From contig JBBDHG010000116.1 of the NCBI GenBank assembly GCA_037951165.1, forward strand, positions 2,858,501 through 2,922,500: DNA of 64,000 bases, given 5' to 3'. The stretch is from Lophius americanus (Eukaryota; Chordata; Actinopteri; Lophiiformes; Lophiidae). How positions within the stretch are numbered: position 1 is the stretch's first letter; each line of letters begins with the position of its first letter. The position numbers and the translations under genes are program-made. Positions 45,845 to 58,221 of the stretch are shown one piece after another. Below the pieces are notes generated by a model, which made no database searches, was not told the origin of the DNA, and was given only the letters and a program-made list of their open reading frames with translations.

Positions 45845-48080
45845 TTAATTCTAATGTCCTGTGTTTGAGAAGTGCAGATGCCTGCCTCTAATACAAACCT
45901 CCTAAAAATGCAGATTCCCACCTAAACAGGTACCAGACAGTTCTACGTCTCTGTTCCAAGAAACTAAATGGTGCTAGCACAATACTGCATTAATAAAACA
46001 CTTAATACAACCAGGCTGAGCGATGTCTTCATGAATTTAAAAGTTTTTCAACTTCTTGTTTTTGTTGTCGTTGTTTTTTCCATCTGTCTGCACGTATATT
46101 TATGGTTTGTGTTAAGATTGGTCAAAAAAATAGTCTTATAAATACATACACTTTGATCTTGCAGCAGATGCGTTTGGTTTTTTTTTTCTATGAGTGTGTG
46201 TGTGACCTGCACCAGTCCCTTATTAGAGACTATATTGTATTGTGTTTTATTTGGAACTAATACCTATTCTATCATAGAGGGTGCGAGCCAAGTTATGTGA
46301 AACACAGAGACGAGACAGGGGAAAAAAAGAAGGAAAGACAGGCAGTAAGACCAACTAGCATTGTAGTGGTTTAGGTCCCATGCATCACCAGTCAGCCCAG
46401 AGCCTAAAGTGTCCTGAGAACCAAACACAGAGCGGTGACGTTGACCTCAAACACTGGTTCAGCAGTTTTTGACTGGTGCCCCCAATCAAAACTGAAGATC
46501 AGGTCATAGTAGATTCTAGTTTGTTGAGTCAGGATCAGGCAGCAAGACTCCCACCAACGCTAAGGGCTGTCCAGATAGTTTTAGGCAATCCCCCCAAGCT
46601 GGGAGGACACCCAGGCCACAGAGCCCACGGAATCACAGGCACCCTGGCACAACAAACAAGCCCATAGCCCAGGATGTGACCTGACCAGCACTGCCAGAGC
46701 GCACAGGCAGACCACCAGGGGCACGGCGCAAGAGGGGCCCCAAGGCCAAGTCTAAGCTGAGCGACAGTGTATGGAGGACCGGGAAACTAAATAACAACCT
46801 AACAGGGTCCCCAATCAGGGTTCACCTCTTTTGATTGGCATAAAAGAACTGATTTAAATAAGCTCAGTAAACCTACTGAGTGTCCCCAGCATGACTGCCC
46901 TTCATCATCTTTATTCATCACATCTGTTTGCTGTTTAACTCAAACCATAAAACTGCAACTTCCCATGAAATATTTCAAACGCTAGGACCGCGCCGGAGCG
47001 CGGGCTCGCTGGGACACAAATGAACCCGATTGAATCTCTGCTGTCACCTGATAGCTTTACTTATTTTCTGATCCCTCCTGGCTTTGAGTATTGTCATTTA
47101 CTCATTTAGGCGGGAAGCACGCACAAATTGAATAACTTCCGTAAGCCAAAAGGCCCATGAACTACTTCCAAGAGATTATCGGAGTTTATTGTTTAACTTC
47201 TAGAGACCCTGGTCAGCATTCTCAGAGAGACATTTAGTTCCAATCCAAGGGGATGGTTTCAGTACCGAAGATAAGGCGGATTTTCCTGTTTCACCCCACG
47301 TGACTATCGGAGGAAAAAGCTGGCCTAGAACTTTGGTCAGTCCCAATATGTGGGCCACATTGCCTAGTAGTTTAGTTTAAGGCCATTGTAGTTCTATTGT
47401 TGCACGTCCCGAGTTGTGGTAATTCGGGGCCAATGCAAACATTTTGAAAAGTGTTAAAATCCCGATGATTATAGCCGGAGGTTCCGAGCAGGATCAGTAT
47501 AGCTAACTGGGGCCATTTAGGTTTTTTAGGCTAACTTTATCTCCTATGTTTCTGAAAAAGAAAGTTAGAATTGCACCATCAGTTCTTGCCAAAGGATAAA
47601 CAACTCGTGTGAAGACGCAAAATGATAATTATAAGAGATGTTTAATGTCTGTTTTCCAACCTTCAAAATGCCATGAAGTTAATGTCACATGAACGAAAGA
47701 AGAAGAAAAAAATTACAGTTTTATGTAAAAACTGTTGTGAAACGATCAACTAGCCAGTCTTCCCCTTTCTCCAGTGCTACTGTCGTAGTAGTGTAGTTCC
47801 CAGTTTTTGGCAGCTTTTTTATTTGGTAGGAGCAGCTTTTGCATTCCTTTTGGATCTACATCTTGCTAATTACTGGACTGTCTGTTTGGATTTGTTAGAT
47901 AGTTAGTTTGTCAGACTGCTGGGAATGAACGGATTGGGAGATGTAGCTCAGCCTCCCCATAATGAGATAGCAGAAAATGCTTTTGATCCTTCAACCTCGG
48001 GCTTATAGGCTGCTTATATGCGTTCAGAAACCCCAGATGGGACTCCACTCCACAATTGAGTGTGAACCCACAATGAAATA
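45845..48080. other. Gene-free stretch with a GC-rich block
   Basis: 46360-46790 is distinctly GC- and CA-rich (for example agctgggaggacacccagg) and looks like part of a dispersed repeat that I cannot name. A GC-rich short palindrome (cgcgccggagcgcg) lies at 46989-47002. The remainder shows nothing. Confidence 0.35.
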
Positions 48081-48084
48081 CACA

Positions 48085-48262
48085 TGAACTGATGACTCAA
48101 AATTCCTTGAAGGTGTGAGAGTTACCCCGAATGGTTGTTTTTCTATCTCGTGACTCTGGCAACCTTAACCATCATCTTTTCCGATGTAAGCTGCAATAGA
48201 GTCCAGCCCCGTTGAACCTGCAAAGGATAAGTTCTTATAGAGAACGTATGGATGGAATAATA
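48085..48262 (+). mobile_element. Teleost L2/Maui-type 3' tail
   Basis: 'gaactgatgactcaaaattcc', 'aaggtgtgagagttaccccgaatggttgtttttctatctcg', 'caatagagtccagccccgttgaacctgcaaaggataag' and a final 'tagagaacgtatggatgga' follow the teleost tail in order, plus orientation. The terminal microsatellite is reduced to about two units of ATGG. Confidence 0.65.
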
Positions 48263-48269
48263 CTATTTG

Positions 48270-50890
48270 CTTGATAACAGTTCATATGCAGGAAGTTTCA
48301 ATCATATCTTGCAGGTGGGGATGGACTCTGCCTTCAATGTCGTTCCGAGGAAAAGAGCAGCATCAGTCATTCACACAAGCAAGTTCTCTCCAAAAAATTA
48401 CATGCATACAGCATGCTTACATTCCTGCGAAAAAAGGCCCTTAGTTACAGGTTGGTGCGTCTAATTACTTATAGCTGAAGCCTGCAGGTCTGTCCTTTAA
48501 TATGCGGTGGGTAGGAAATGAGACAACCTATTTATGACTAAATGGAGCGGATGGAGAGGTGTACATGATTAGAGGGGGGACTGGTATAGTTCTTTCATCC
48601 GGAGCTCACTTTTAAATAGTTTTTTTTTGGTTTTGTTGATTGCTAAAGTTTGTACGCTGTATGTCTGTATTTAATTATTATAATATGAGATATTGTATGG
48701 AAAGTCTTTGATCGTTTTCTGAAACCACAAATACCCTCAACGAAGGATAGTGGTTATTCTTTTAGATGTCGTAATTACGCCACAACATTAACCTAATGTC
48801 TATGTTAATCCAAACCATGATCTTTCCCCCACCTCACGCATTGCCCAAAATATATGGTTCAATCAAAAATTGTTTGATTGGTGTGATTTGCTAAGCCATC
48901 GGCATCAGTATTTAATACCTTTGAAAGGAAGGCGCTAATTGGCACAGCGTTGCCCACTGACACATTTTGGCATAATGAAAATCCGGTTCTGTTGTTTGGA
49001 CCGCACTGGAGGAGCACTACTATACAGCCCGAAAAAAGTGGGGCAGGAGATCGACAACCTCTTGCAAAATATATTAATCCATCTTCAACACTACAACTCA
49101 ACTATATGCAGAAAAATATTATAACATGAAGCACATTCATTTTTTTATTTGGTGTATATAAGTAAATGTACGCGTTTTAATTTGCACTGTTTAAGAACAG
49201 CCCCCCAACCTGTTTAGTTTGCGATGGTTTTATTCCAAGCTATTTTTTTATTTTGTTCTTCTTCTTATATCTTTCCATCTTCTCTTAATTTCTTCCCTCG
49301 TTCTTCTTGTTTTACCAGTACCTTTCTCACAGATACTTCCACATCCCATTTCTTTTAGCAATATTCAGATTTCTCAACAATATGTTTATATGCCACTTCC
49401 ACTACCACCTCTAGTTCCATGGCATTGAATGTATTTTTTCCGATAACTCTGTTCGTACAAACTCTCCATGACAGAAACCAGAAAAACACGCAAAACACTA
49501 ATTCAAATAGTACCGCCTCCATCATGTTTGCACCTGACGTCAGTCACGCATTGATTATGAGTACACCATTCGGAAACCCCATACAAACTTAAAGTACGAT
49601 CTGTTAGAAGGCGCACGTCATTTTTCACTCGTTATTTGGGATCTTAGTAAATCCGGCCCTATGACACCAAGATACTTAAACTACTTTGTTTGTGCCAATA
49701 ATTAATCTAATTATCCCACGAACTATCGCAACTGGCCCCTTTTGAAGTAATAAATATTAAATTCATTATTTGTGGTCAATGATCATTCAATTTTAAGATT
49801 CATTCTTATTAAACACTTTTTTTTTTTTATCCCTAAAAAAACCCCCAATTCAGAAATGGTATTTACATGGAATGAACCATATTTGGTTATTACTTAATTT
49901 ATTAGTCATTATATTAGGTAAAATGCATATATGAATAAATTGATTTCGACATGACTAAAATTAAAAGAACGTAATGATTTTAGATCTTAATTTAAAGTCA
50001 ACTAAGGGTCAGTCTAAGTTCACTGGATGAACGGCAGCTTTAGAGATTCCAAACCCACAGGTATGGATGTGTTTGTGTATCGCTGCCACTTCCACTGTCG
50101 AACAAACTGTCACTGTGATGCATTCAAGGTCCCTTTGGAATGTTGCGTGCCTGAGTTCTATGTTAGTGCGGGACATTTGTTCTCTCCTCAATCTGTAAAA
50201 TTATGCTTACTCTTAAGTTTCTACAACACACACGTATGCAGACACACATACACACACGCACACACTTGGTGCTGAGTGATACATTTGTGGTCTTCTATGA
50301 ATAGCCAGCTGAATAGCAGAGCTCACCAGAAGCATGCAGCATCCTTGAGCCACGCCAAGCATAAACTATGTGTTTGTTTTACGTAACTTAAGTCATGCTG
50401 ATGTTTTGCAAAAGTCATTTAGGAGTGAGTCGCGTGTGTGTACCCTTTATCTCGTATGTGTTAACGAAACAGTAGCCAGCCACGAGTCCTCGTGAAAAAC
50501 CATTAATCTTAATTATAGTCCCATTTGTTGCTACCCTTCCTTTACAGGGATGTTCGTACAGTTTGTTAGTGTTTATATAAATATTTGGTAATGCAGTGTG
50601 TTGTGATGTTTGAAAAAGGTCACTGGTTTAGTTCCGCCTTTGACAATTATGAGATTTTTTGTTGGAAATACAAAGGGTTGGGATTTGGAATAGGTTACAG
50701 ACAACTCAATATCTCTAAGTGTGATTTCACTTTTGGCAAGTTTGGTTGGAATCAAGTCACAAACTTATTTTCAATAAACTCAAAGTCTGCAACCAGAACT
50801 TTGGTTCACACCAAACAAGCATTCCATCTGTTAGGTGGTTTTCAACCCAAAACACAACCAGAGGTACCAAAGGCCCCTCCTTTCTATGGT
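48270..50890. other. Gene-free stretch
   Basis: 49230-49430 is pyrimidine-rich. 49800-49830 contains a T-run and A-runs. A CA-rich bit lies at 50226-50265. Frames at 48859-49101 and 50585-50914 have no recognisable content. Confidence 0.4.
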
Positions 50891-50894
50891 TCAG

Positions 50895-51260
50895 AACCGG
50901 CAGTTGATGGTTGACCAGAGGAAGCAGCTGCAGTTCCCATCACAGTGACTATAGTTAGACCAGACAGTCTTCCTATCAGAAACAGCAAGAGAGATGATCA
51001 TTCTGGAGCACACAGTTTCTTGGCAGGGCAGGATGGAAGAGGCCAAAGAGAGGACTTGTTGAAGATTGCCAAAGACTAGGGTGGAGGACAAGATGCCTGC
51101 CCGTTGAAGAAGGCTGCAGAGGATGTGGTGGTCGCTCTCTCTATCTCCTGGGCATTACAGGTGTCTATAAAAAGCAGGCCATCAAGCCCAGCTACTCTCA
51201 GCTCGTACACATGTGTACGGTGGAAGAAGGCACATGTACCATAAACTATGAGAGAACTGA
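50895..51260 (+). mobile_element. Fossil of a PD-(D/E)XK-type nuclease domain from a retroelement
   Basis: The sequence resembles a repeated teleost and invertebrate protein family whose conserved core reads '..(I)TLRPD(I/L)V..', then about 15 residues, then '(I/V)ELTVPWEE..'. Here one phase gives NRQLMVDQRKQLQFPSQ followed, after a shift, by VTIVRPD (about 50940-50970). Another phase gives MIILEHTVSWQGRMEEAKE (about 50996-51052). So the PD and E-x-T parts survive in different phases, indicating a frameshift of a few bases between them. A degenerate 'cctgcccgttgaagaaggctgcagagg' (about 51094) matches the downstream 'CxPVEVGCRG' segment. I infer a restriction-enzyme-like endonuclease domain of a LINE-type element. 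The element's name is not certain, and no flanking polymerase is present. Confidence 0.5.
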
Positions 51261-51264
51261 GTAA

Positions 51265-52260
51265 GCTTGGACTGACCCCTGAATGTCCTCCTTAGGCAGA
51301 TGGATATATCATCAGAGTTTTTCATTGCACTCTATTAGCCTGCCAATATTTCGCTTTCAACCTCAGCCAGTGGTTTCAACCTTCAAAGGTACCAAAGTCG
51401 AAGCATGTTAGATTTATATTTGTCAATATCAAAATTAATAACCCAAACCACATTCGAAATGACAAATCATGCTAGGATGAATACAGAAGCTTCTATGGCG
51501 TACGTCTCGGACCCCAGCTTGCACTCTATGTCAGATGGACAAATCATCAGAGACATGGAGTTATCTGCGTATCTGCACTTTATAACTTTCTTCTGTTCCT
51601 GCCAGGTCTTTTATCTCAACATAGGCCAGTGTCCTTCTGTGTCTTCTGGACGTTCCCCAACTACTTGGTCTCCACCGCAGGCCCAAATCATTCCTAACCA
51701 GGACTTACTTACTAACCATTTAGCCCAAGCTTCCCCCCTCTAAACAACATTTCTGGGATTCTCTTTGCTTCAGGTTGCCAAAGTGTTCATCTTTGCCGGT
51801 TTGGCTCAGGTTTGAATGATAGGAGGGAGTATTCTACATTGTCTGATCCCTACCTGTACAGCATGTATCTCAAGTGTATGGCAAAGTTTAGACTTGATAT
51901 TATCAGATGGATGACATAACTGATCTAAGAGTATCTGACTGGTGCTGTTTTTTCATTCTTTCCATCCCTTCTTAGGCTCCATCGGTAAATACATGAAAAC
52001 AAACTCTAGTACAGGGAAATACAACTTTCAAAGCTTGCACAAAGGAGATTGTTTGAAAGTTCTATCAGAAAGACTATCCTCATGCACACTCGCCCCAGTT
52101 ACTGCTCATAGCACTCTATCATCCTCACCTTTCACACAAAGGCTCAGCCTCAATTACCTGCTTCACGGTCTGAGGCGTCAGTTAATCACAGCTGCATTCT
52201 TTCAGGTAGCCTCATCGTTCAAATCAGTTTTTCACACCTGCATGCTTAGCCTAATAATAA
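51265..52260. other. Gene-free stretch
   Basis: Frames at 51405-51743 and 51942-52322 are 112 and 126 codons with no recognisable domain. The composition is ordinary and the codons show no frame-specific pattern I can see. Confidence 0.35.
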
Positions 52261-52264
52261 TAAC

Positions 52265-52349
52265 ACATTTTAACTGTAGAGCTTTTACTGTAGAATACAT
52301 TTTAACTGTAGAGCTTTCTTGAATACTCAAAGAAAGCTCTACAGTTAAA
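52265..52349. repeat. 20-bp perfect hairpin with an additional direct copy
   Basis: A 21-base direct repeat, 'acattttaactgtagagc' plus ttt, lies at 52265-52285 and 52297-52317. The second copy's tttaactgtagagctttctt (52301-52320) is exactly complementary to 52330-52349, with a 9-base loop. There are thus three copies of one 17-base core within 85 bases, two direct and one inverted. Confidence 0.88.
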
Positions 52350-53900
52350 TGTCCTATGTCCGGTGCTTGGGCCTGAGCGGAGTAAACAGGATTGTTGGCA
52401 GGGTCAAGAGGGTGGGTGATGTGGTAAAGATCCAATGTGGTGGTGAGAGCAGTGGCATGGTGGAATACAGTTGTGACATGGTCCAGTTGAGGTACGCTAG
52501 CTCAAAGCTATCCGAGAGCCCCCAGAGACGCAGTGAGGACAAACAACATGCAACCGAGCAATGACAATTGGATAATCCACAACATAACAACTGCAGGGCT
52601 CCAGCGGGAGGGAGGACAGATCTGTTTTGGTGATATTGGCAGTGTGGTGAGGAGGAGAGGTAGCCTGGAAGGGCTTCCTGCCAGTAATCTGACAACGCTA
52701 GCTGCCAATGAGAGCAAGCTGTAGTGGGACAGATGATGATACTGTTTGGGAATAAAACTGTCAACTATGGATTCCCTCTCTATTTTAATTTAATATTTTC
52801 AATCTCTTAAATGTGCATCTGTGCTGGTATCGCTGAAGCTGTGAGAAATAATATCAATAAAATTACATCTATTTGATCTTTAAAATGACAGATCTGCCTT
52901 TTGTTCACACAAAAATTATCATGTTGAGTCCTAAATATGGGATTTAATGGAGACAAAAAGCAAAAATAGTGTGAAGTGAATTTTTTTCCAATCAAAAATG
53001 AAAAACAAACAAAAAACCTTATGTTTAGACATGACCACTACTACCACGATAAAAGTCAAAAAGACATTGTTTGCCAAAAACGGATTACTGATACCCCAGT
53101 TTATCTGAACCAAACCATCATAATATAACTTTACGTACATGTCCATAGCAAAGGTGGCCATAACTGTGTTAAACTCTACAATTCTTCTATCCAGATATTA
53201 ATGTTTGTTGAGGTTTTATAGGTTGAATAACTTCTCTCTTCTAAGGTTCTATGTGGGTAAACAATCATAGCTGGAAGCTGAGTCTGTTTTACTTAAAATA
53301 TTCCATTACTAATCAAATATATTAGTTTGGATAATGAACCTACAGTATCTTTATCAGTTCCTTGGTCACCTCCTTGTTTGGAGTCATCTGCTGCCTGTTG
53401 GATGACATTGCTTTTGGACCGCAACACCATCACAAACAATTAACCACTGGAGCGGGATCAGACAGCCAATCAGTAACTGGAACCTGAGGCACCACATAAC
53501 TTGACCAAACCAATCACAAATCTGGCACGGCACCCTATCTATCAGTGGATTGTCTACTTCTCCATTGCTTCTTTCCTATCTGCCTTCTTTAGTGTTGGCC
53601 TGTTTCTCAACCTTTGATCAATGTCCTGTCTTCAGTGTTTATCTGTTTTTCTCTAGAAAATGAGAAGACATAAAACTAAAGAAAAAAGAAAAAGAGAGAG
53701 ATAGAAAGGAAGATATAAGGACAAGTGCTCCTCTAGCCTTTGGTTGACCTGCTTTGATTCGAACACATATATACAAGTATAAGCTTAAAGGTGCAATTTG
53801 TAAAATATGAACAGACGGAAAGTGGAACCAACAAGTGCTCATATAGAGCTTTTTAAAAATTATCGGACGTCCGCTTGATTTAAAACTTATCAGATATTCA
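52350..53900. other. Gene-free stretch
   Basis: 52349-52730 is GC-richer and open on both strands (136 codons on the minus strand, 52764-52354, S/L/P-rich; 71 and 63 codons on the plus strand). I recognise no domain. The rest is AT-leaning. A GA-rich bit lies at 53680-53715. Confidence 0.35.
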
Positions 53901-53903
53901 AAA

Positions 53904-54549
53904 TAGGTGGGTTTACATGGACAGCTTAATTCCTATTAGATTCGGAAAAGACATCTATTCGGAAAGAAAATGCTGCACGTAAACACCCCTTTCAGAACGG
54001 ATGAGAACCTTTCCGAATGAGATTTCATTCCTTTGCAGGGAGGTAGTCAAAATTCTTTCGGAAAGCCTTTCCGATAGCCAGTCGCTGTATTTAAATGCTG
54101 TTTCGGAAATCTTGCTGTTTGAGTTGTATCTGCGCATGCGCTGCGTCGTGACGTAATGCTTGCTAAGTTTTTTTCAGCGCCGCAATGCATTTTAAATACG
54201 GCGACTTCCAGACAGTACCGGTCTGTATCGGAGAGTCTTTTATTCATGCAACTTTGAAATATTTTAACATTTTTGGACGGTTAGATGGGCAAATAGTCAC
54301 TTCTTTGTCACATGCTTCTTCTGGGCACTTGTCAGCGGTCGGAACCGAGCTCAATGAAGCATTATCGCCACTTTATGACCTAGAGTGTTGATCATCCGCG
54401 CATATGTGAAAGCGTTTCCAATTAGGTGAGTCGATGCATGTAAACACCGGGTCGGAAAAGATCGCAAGTCATGCAAACAGGCGACCGACATTGCAATTCG
54501 GAAAGGTTTAATTCGGAAAGGAGAAAAGTGTCCCATGTAAACCCACCTA
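53904..54549. mobile_element. 646-bp MITE (non-autonomous DNA transposon) with intact ends
   Basis: The left terminus taggtgggtttacatgg (53904-53920) is exactly complementary to the right terminus ccatgtaaacccaccta (54533-54549). The outermost TA on each side may be a TA target-site duplication or part of the repeat. Inside both ends the motif TTCGGAAAG, in either orientation, is clustered: about 53941, 53958, 54009, 54057, 54067 and 54102 on the left, and 54452, 54497 and 54512 on the right. That pattern fits subterminal transposase-binding sites. 'gtaaacacc' occurs near both ends (53980, 54441). The centre contains TGCGCATGCGC (54131-54141) and TGACGTAA (54149-54156). A 68-codon frame inside (54185-54391) is not a transposase. 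The superfamily is unresolved; similar ends are known to me from teleost Harbinger/ISL2EU-type elements. Confidence 0.8.
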
Positions 54550-54554
54550 GTGAT

Positions 54555-57020
54555 GATAGATAATTGGCCCACTCTTCTTTACAGATTTACCTATTCACCT
54601 GGTGGAGCAGCTGAGACTGATGGTACTTCATTTGGTTTAACGGGCCGTCCATCCAGCTTTGACCCAAGCGGGATGAATGACACCACTAAGCTGTAATATA
54701 AGTGTGAAATAGGGCAGCAAACAGTCAGATATCTTTGTTACTTTGTGATTATACAGTGAGGAGTCACCACACCTTGCAGCCAGATCTGTAATCTGCAGAA
54801 TGCTCAACAAACACAAACAGAATTTTTTTCATTTGCACCAGGGAATGACTAAACAGTGACAACGGATGCTCAACAAAGTCCCAGCAGCACACTAAGACGA
54901 ACATGTGGTCTAACCCTGGATTCACCCTTTTCCTTTCCCATAATAGACAGGAGAGAGGAACACTGCTACCATGGCAACAAGGCAAACCAGAGTTCTTGTC
55001 CCAGGATGTTTGGTTGTGGTTCAAATGATCACAGCGTTACTCACTCAAGTGGGTGTGTGTGTGTGTGTGCAGTGGATGGAGTGACTAAATGTCACGTTTA
55101 CATGTTCATTGTCGTGTTTGAAAATAAAATCTTCATTTCATCAGTGGACTGATAAGGCCAGAAGAAACATAAACACTCCCAGAGAACACGAGGGATGAAG
55201 GCCGAGAAATGACCCGGCTCCACATCTTCACTGCATCTTTCAAGAGCCTTGCGTTAATAGAAAAACCTACGAGTTGAAAGAGATTCAAGTTTCGGAGTAT
55301 TTTGATTTAAGTATTTACAAGGGACTGCTCCAAATTAAGGTCAGGCTTCCAAAGTACTTCTAGTGAGTCACTAAGTGTCTCTTGAAGTTCTTAACAACAA
55401 CGGTTGATGATTGTCCAAGGGCAGAATAATTCTAGACAGACTGATATGGCCGTAGCCAGCGACCCCTGAATCGCTGGCCTCTCTGGGAACTTGTCTTTCT
55501 CTGTATTACTGTTGGGTTCTCAATACAAGAGAACGAGAGAAGAAGAAAAGATGATTGGCCCCTTCCTCCGGTTACCACCATCCCTCATCACCTGAGTCTC
55601 GTTGGATTTTGCGCAGCATCCTGTGCAAAATGTTTCTAACTCCATTAGAAACATTGGGGGGACAAAAGTGTAAAAGCTTGACCAGTCAATTGTTGGAACA
55701 GCTGATGAGTGTTCAGCTCACCATTGAACCCTGTATTGTTGGTTTTGGTGTTTTTCTGGGGCATCTCAATTGACATTATGAGATGTTGCGAGGCACTTGA
55801 ATAATGGTTTAGTTGATTAGTGCTGACTTCTCTCAATGGTTTTCCATAACCATGGACCGATAGCAAAGTTTAAACATTATAACTTCAAATTCAGTTTTAT
55901 ATTAATTAGTTAGAAATAGGCAACGTGTCTAGGTTAGCTGCTTGCTGCTCAACTAAAGTCAGGTTAGATAGGCTCACCGAAAAGACCATTAACATGATAA
56001 GCGTGTACAGAAACCGGATGGAATTGTGTTTACTCTGGTGATGTTAATGTAGATTCTCATTCATCCAGGTCATATTAATCCATGATAGTTATAGAATCTG
56101 AACCAACTGGAAGGGATTCAACTTCTGTTAACTTCAGTTATGGTTCATGACGTAAAGAATGACAGAAATAAACGTTGCTGGGGTGATAAAAGGAAACTTA
56201 GGTTCACCCACTGTGACAATCGTTCAAGTAAAGCTAGAAAAATTATAGTTATTATAAAGAATATTCAAATGTTTAACTTCACAAAGGAGGCAATGTTTTC
56301 ACTGGTGTCTATCTGTCTGTTAGTAGGGTTACATTTAACCTACGTGGAAGATTTTCCGTGAAACAGATGGTAAGATTGCGCATTTTAAAAGTGAGAACCC
56401 TTCAAATCTGGAGTGGATCCCAATTAAAGGGTAAAAGAGGAATGAGGAATTTGCTCCATTGTTCCACGACATATGTAGCAAATATTTGAGTGTTTTTTAT
56501 CCAATCCTGTTTACAATCAGACCAACCAGCAGAAAAAAAGGGAAAGGTATAAACAAGCTTTATTGGCAAGGGTCGTACTTTCAAAGCAAGTATTTCAGAA
56601 TAACTCCTTTGTGCAGTTTTGCTTGTAAGAAGAGCAAAAAAAAAAGTCAAAAATTCTGTGGTAATTTTCATTCCTCTTGATGACATTTATTATTTGTTAT
56701 TGATTGCCCTTTTTCCATAGAGAGCTATATCTTTTATTAGCCCGTATGATTATTATACATTTGTCAGGTTGTTAAAGTGCATAATCATGCACCGCTGCTG
56801 CACGACGGCAACATGTGCTTGTTTTAATAAGTGCCGGCTAGTTTGCTGGGTTTTATTGGTCTGTGTGGAGAGAAACCAATTGTCAGGTTAGTAAGAGGCA
56901 GAAAAACTTTCCAATTTGCGGTTTGGTGTTATTAATAATGATAGAAGCAGTTGTTATGAACTATATAACTGCACTGCTGATGCTTTTAGGTTATTGGCTG
57001 ACTTCACGAGTCTGTGGCTA
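54555..57020. other. Gene-free stretch
   Basis: 55052-55070 is a pure TG repeat. Short frames at 54764-55152, 55555-55866 and 56402-56686 have no recognisable content. No transposon recognised. Confidence 0.4.
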
Positions 57021-57034
57021 ATATTTGGATGTGG

Positions 57035-57335
57035 AGTTCCTACTTTCCTCCTTCAGACCTCTTTCTTCAGAAGATCTCTTTCCTTTTTCTTCTTCTCTCA
57101 TTCACAACAACATTTTGTCCCCTCCGTCTTTCCTTGCACCTCCGTATGGCTTGGTCTCTCTTTCCTGTTTCTTCATTCCTTCTCTTTTCCATACCTCTTT
57201 TATAGTCCTACCTTTTTCCTGTTTCCCCACCTCCCTTGTCCAACTTTGCTTTTACTCCTTCACTCTCTTTCCTTCTTCCCTTCACTTTCATTTTAGCTTC
57301 GTCCTCCCCTCCCTCCTCTTTTCCTTGCTCGATGT
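57035..57335 (+). repeat. Polypyrimidine-rich tract
   Basis: About 300 bases of C/T-rich plus-strand DNA keep three frames open (56916-57296, 57014-57205, 57025-57339), all F/S/L/P-rich. This is a compositional artefact and not a membrane protein. Confidence 0.75.
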
Positions 57336-57339
57336 CTGA

Positions 57340-58215
57340 CCATCAGTAGCCCAGACAGACCGCAGACGTCATTAGTGACATTCATGGATATTAGTCTTGG
57401 AAAATAGTACATGGGGTTCCCAACCTCCCCTTCAGCAACCGTGTTACACATCAAACCAATCTTTGAATTTTCAGTTTCTTGAAATCCATCTCTCAATGTG
57501 ACGTTTTATTTTCTGACAGGCAACATGTCGAAATTTTTAAACTTTTCCAAAACAGGCTAGAGAGAAAGCCGCCTGTGGTCACTGCATTGGAGGACATTTG
57601 GTGCAGACTGTCAGTGTGTCACGTAGTCGAGGCAAAAAAACCGATGTGGTCACTTTGTGGGTCCTTGAGTCAGTGAGAAATATTCAATAGTGGTCAAAAA
57701 CAAATACACAAACATACATTTTGCTAATCAGTTGTATGGTTAAAGTGTTGCACATTATGAATAGAACAAACATTTTTGTGACGCTTTAGGGGGGGGACTT
57801 GGCCCCAAACAAAGGTTTTCTCAAAAACTTTCTGCTGCCTGATTCATATTTTTGAAGGGTGCTCATAAAACCTTAGCTTGAAACACGCAGTCCAACCTCA
57901 AACATGGAGAAAAAGGCACGTGGCTCAATGATTCAGTTCTCTGGGAGACTGCTCAGTCCAAAAGAACCACAGATCATTTACTGAATTGTGGTTTTCAGGC
58001 TTCAAAATCAGGTCTGATTGGACTTCACATTTGAGATTGCCATCAGAGATTTCAGTTTGTGTCATTTTTCCCAACAGGCCACATTCATTTCTTTTGCGCT
58101 TGAAAGTCATGCTCCCTTAGGCCACCTCAGAGTTCATAACCTTCTATGCTGCAACAAAATTGTGTTTCTCCACATGTGGAATAAAACTCTCCTCCGCCCA
58201 TCGTGCTGCAGCCTC
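57340..58215. other. Gene-free stretch
   Basis: A G-run lies near 57790. Nothing recognised. Confidence 0.35.
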
Positions 58216-58221
58216 TGACAG

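Noticed and set aside
56916..57339. Three overlapping F/S/L-rich plus-strand frames resembling a membrane protein
   Set aside because: They come from a polypyrimidine tract; all phases stay open because T/C-rich codons lack stops.
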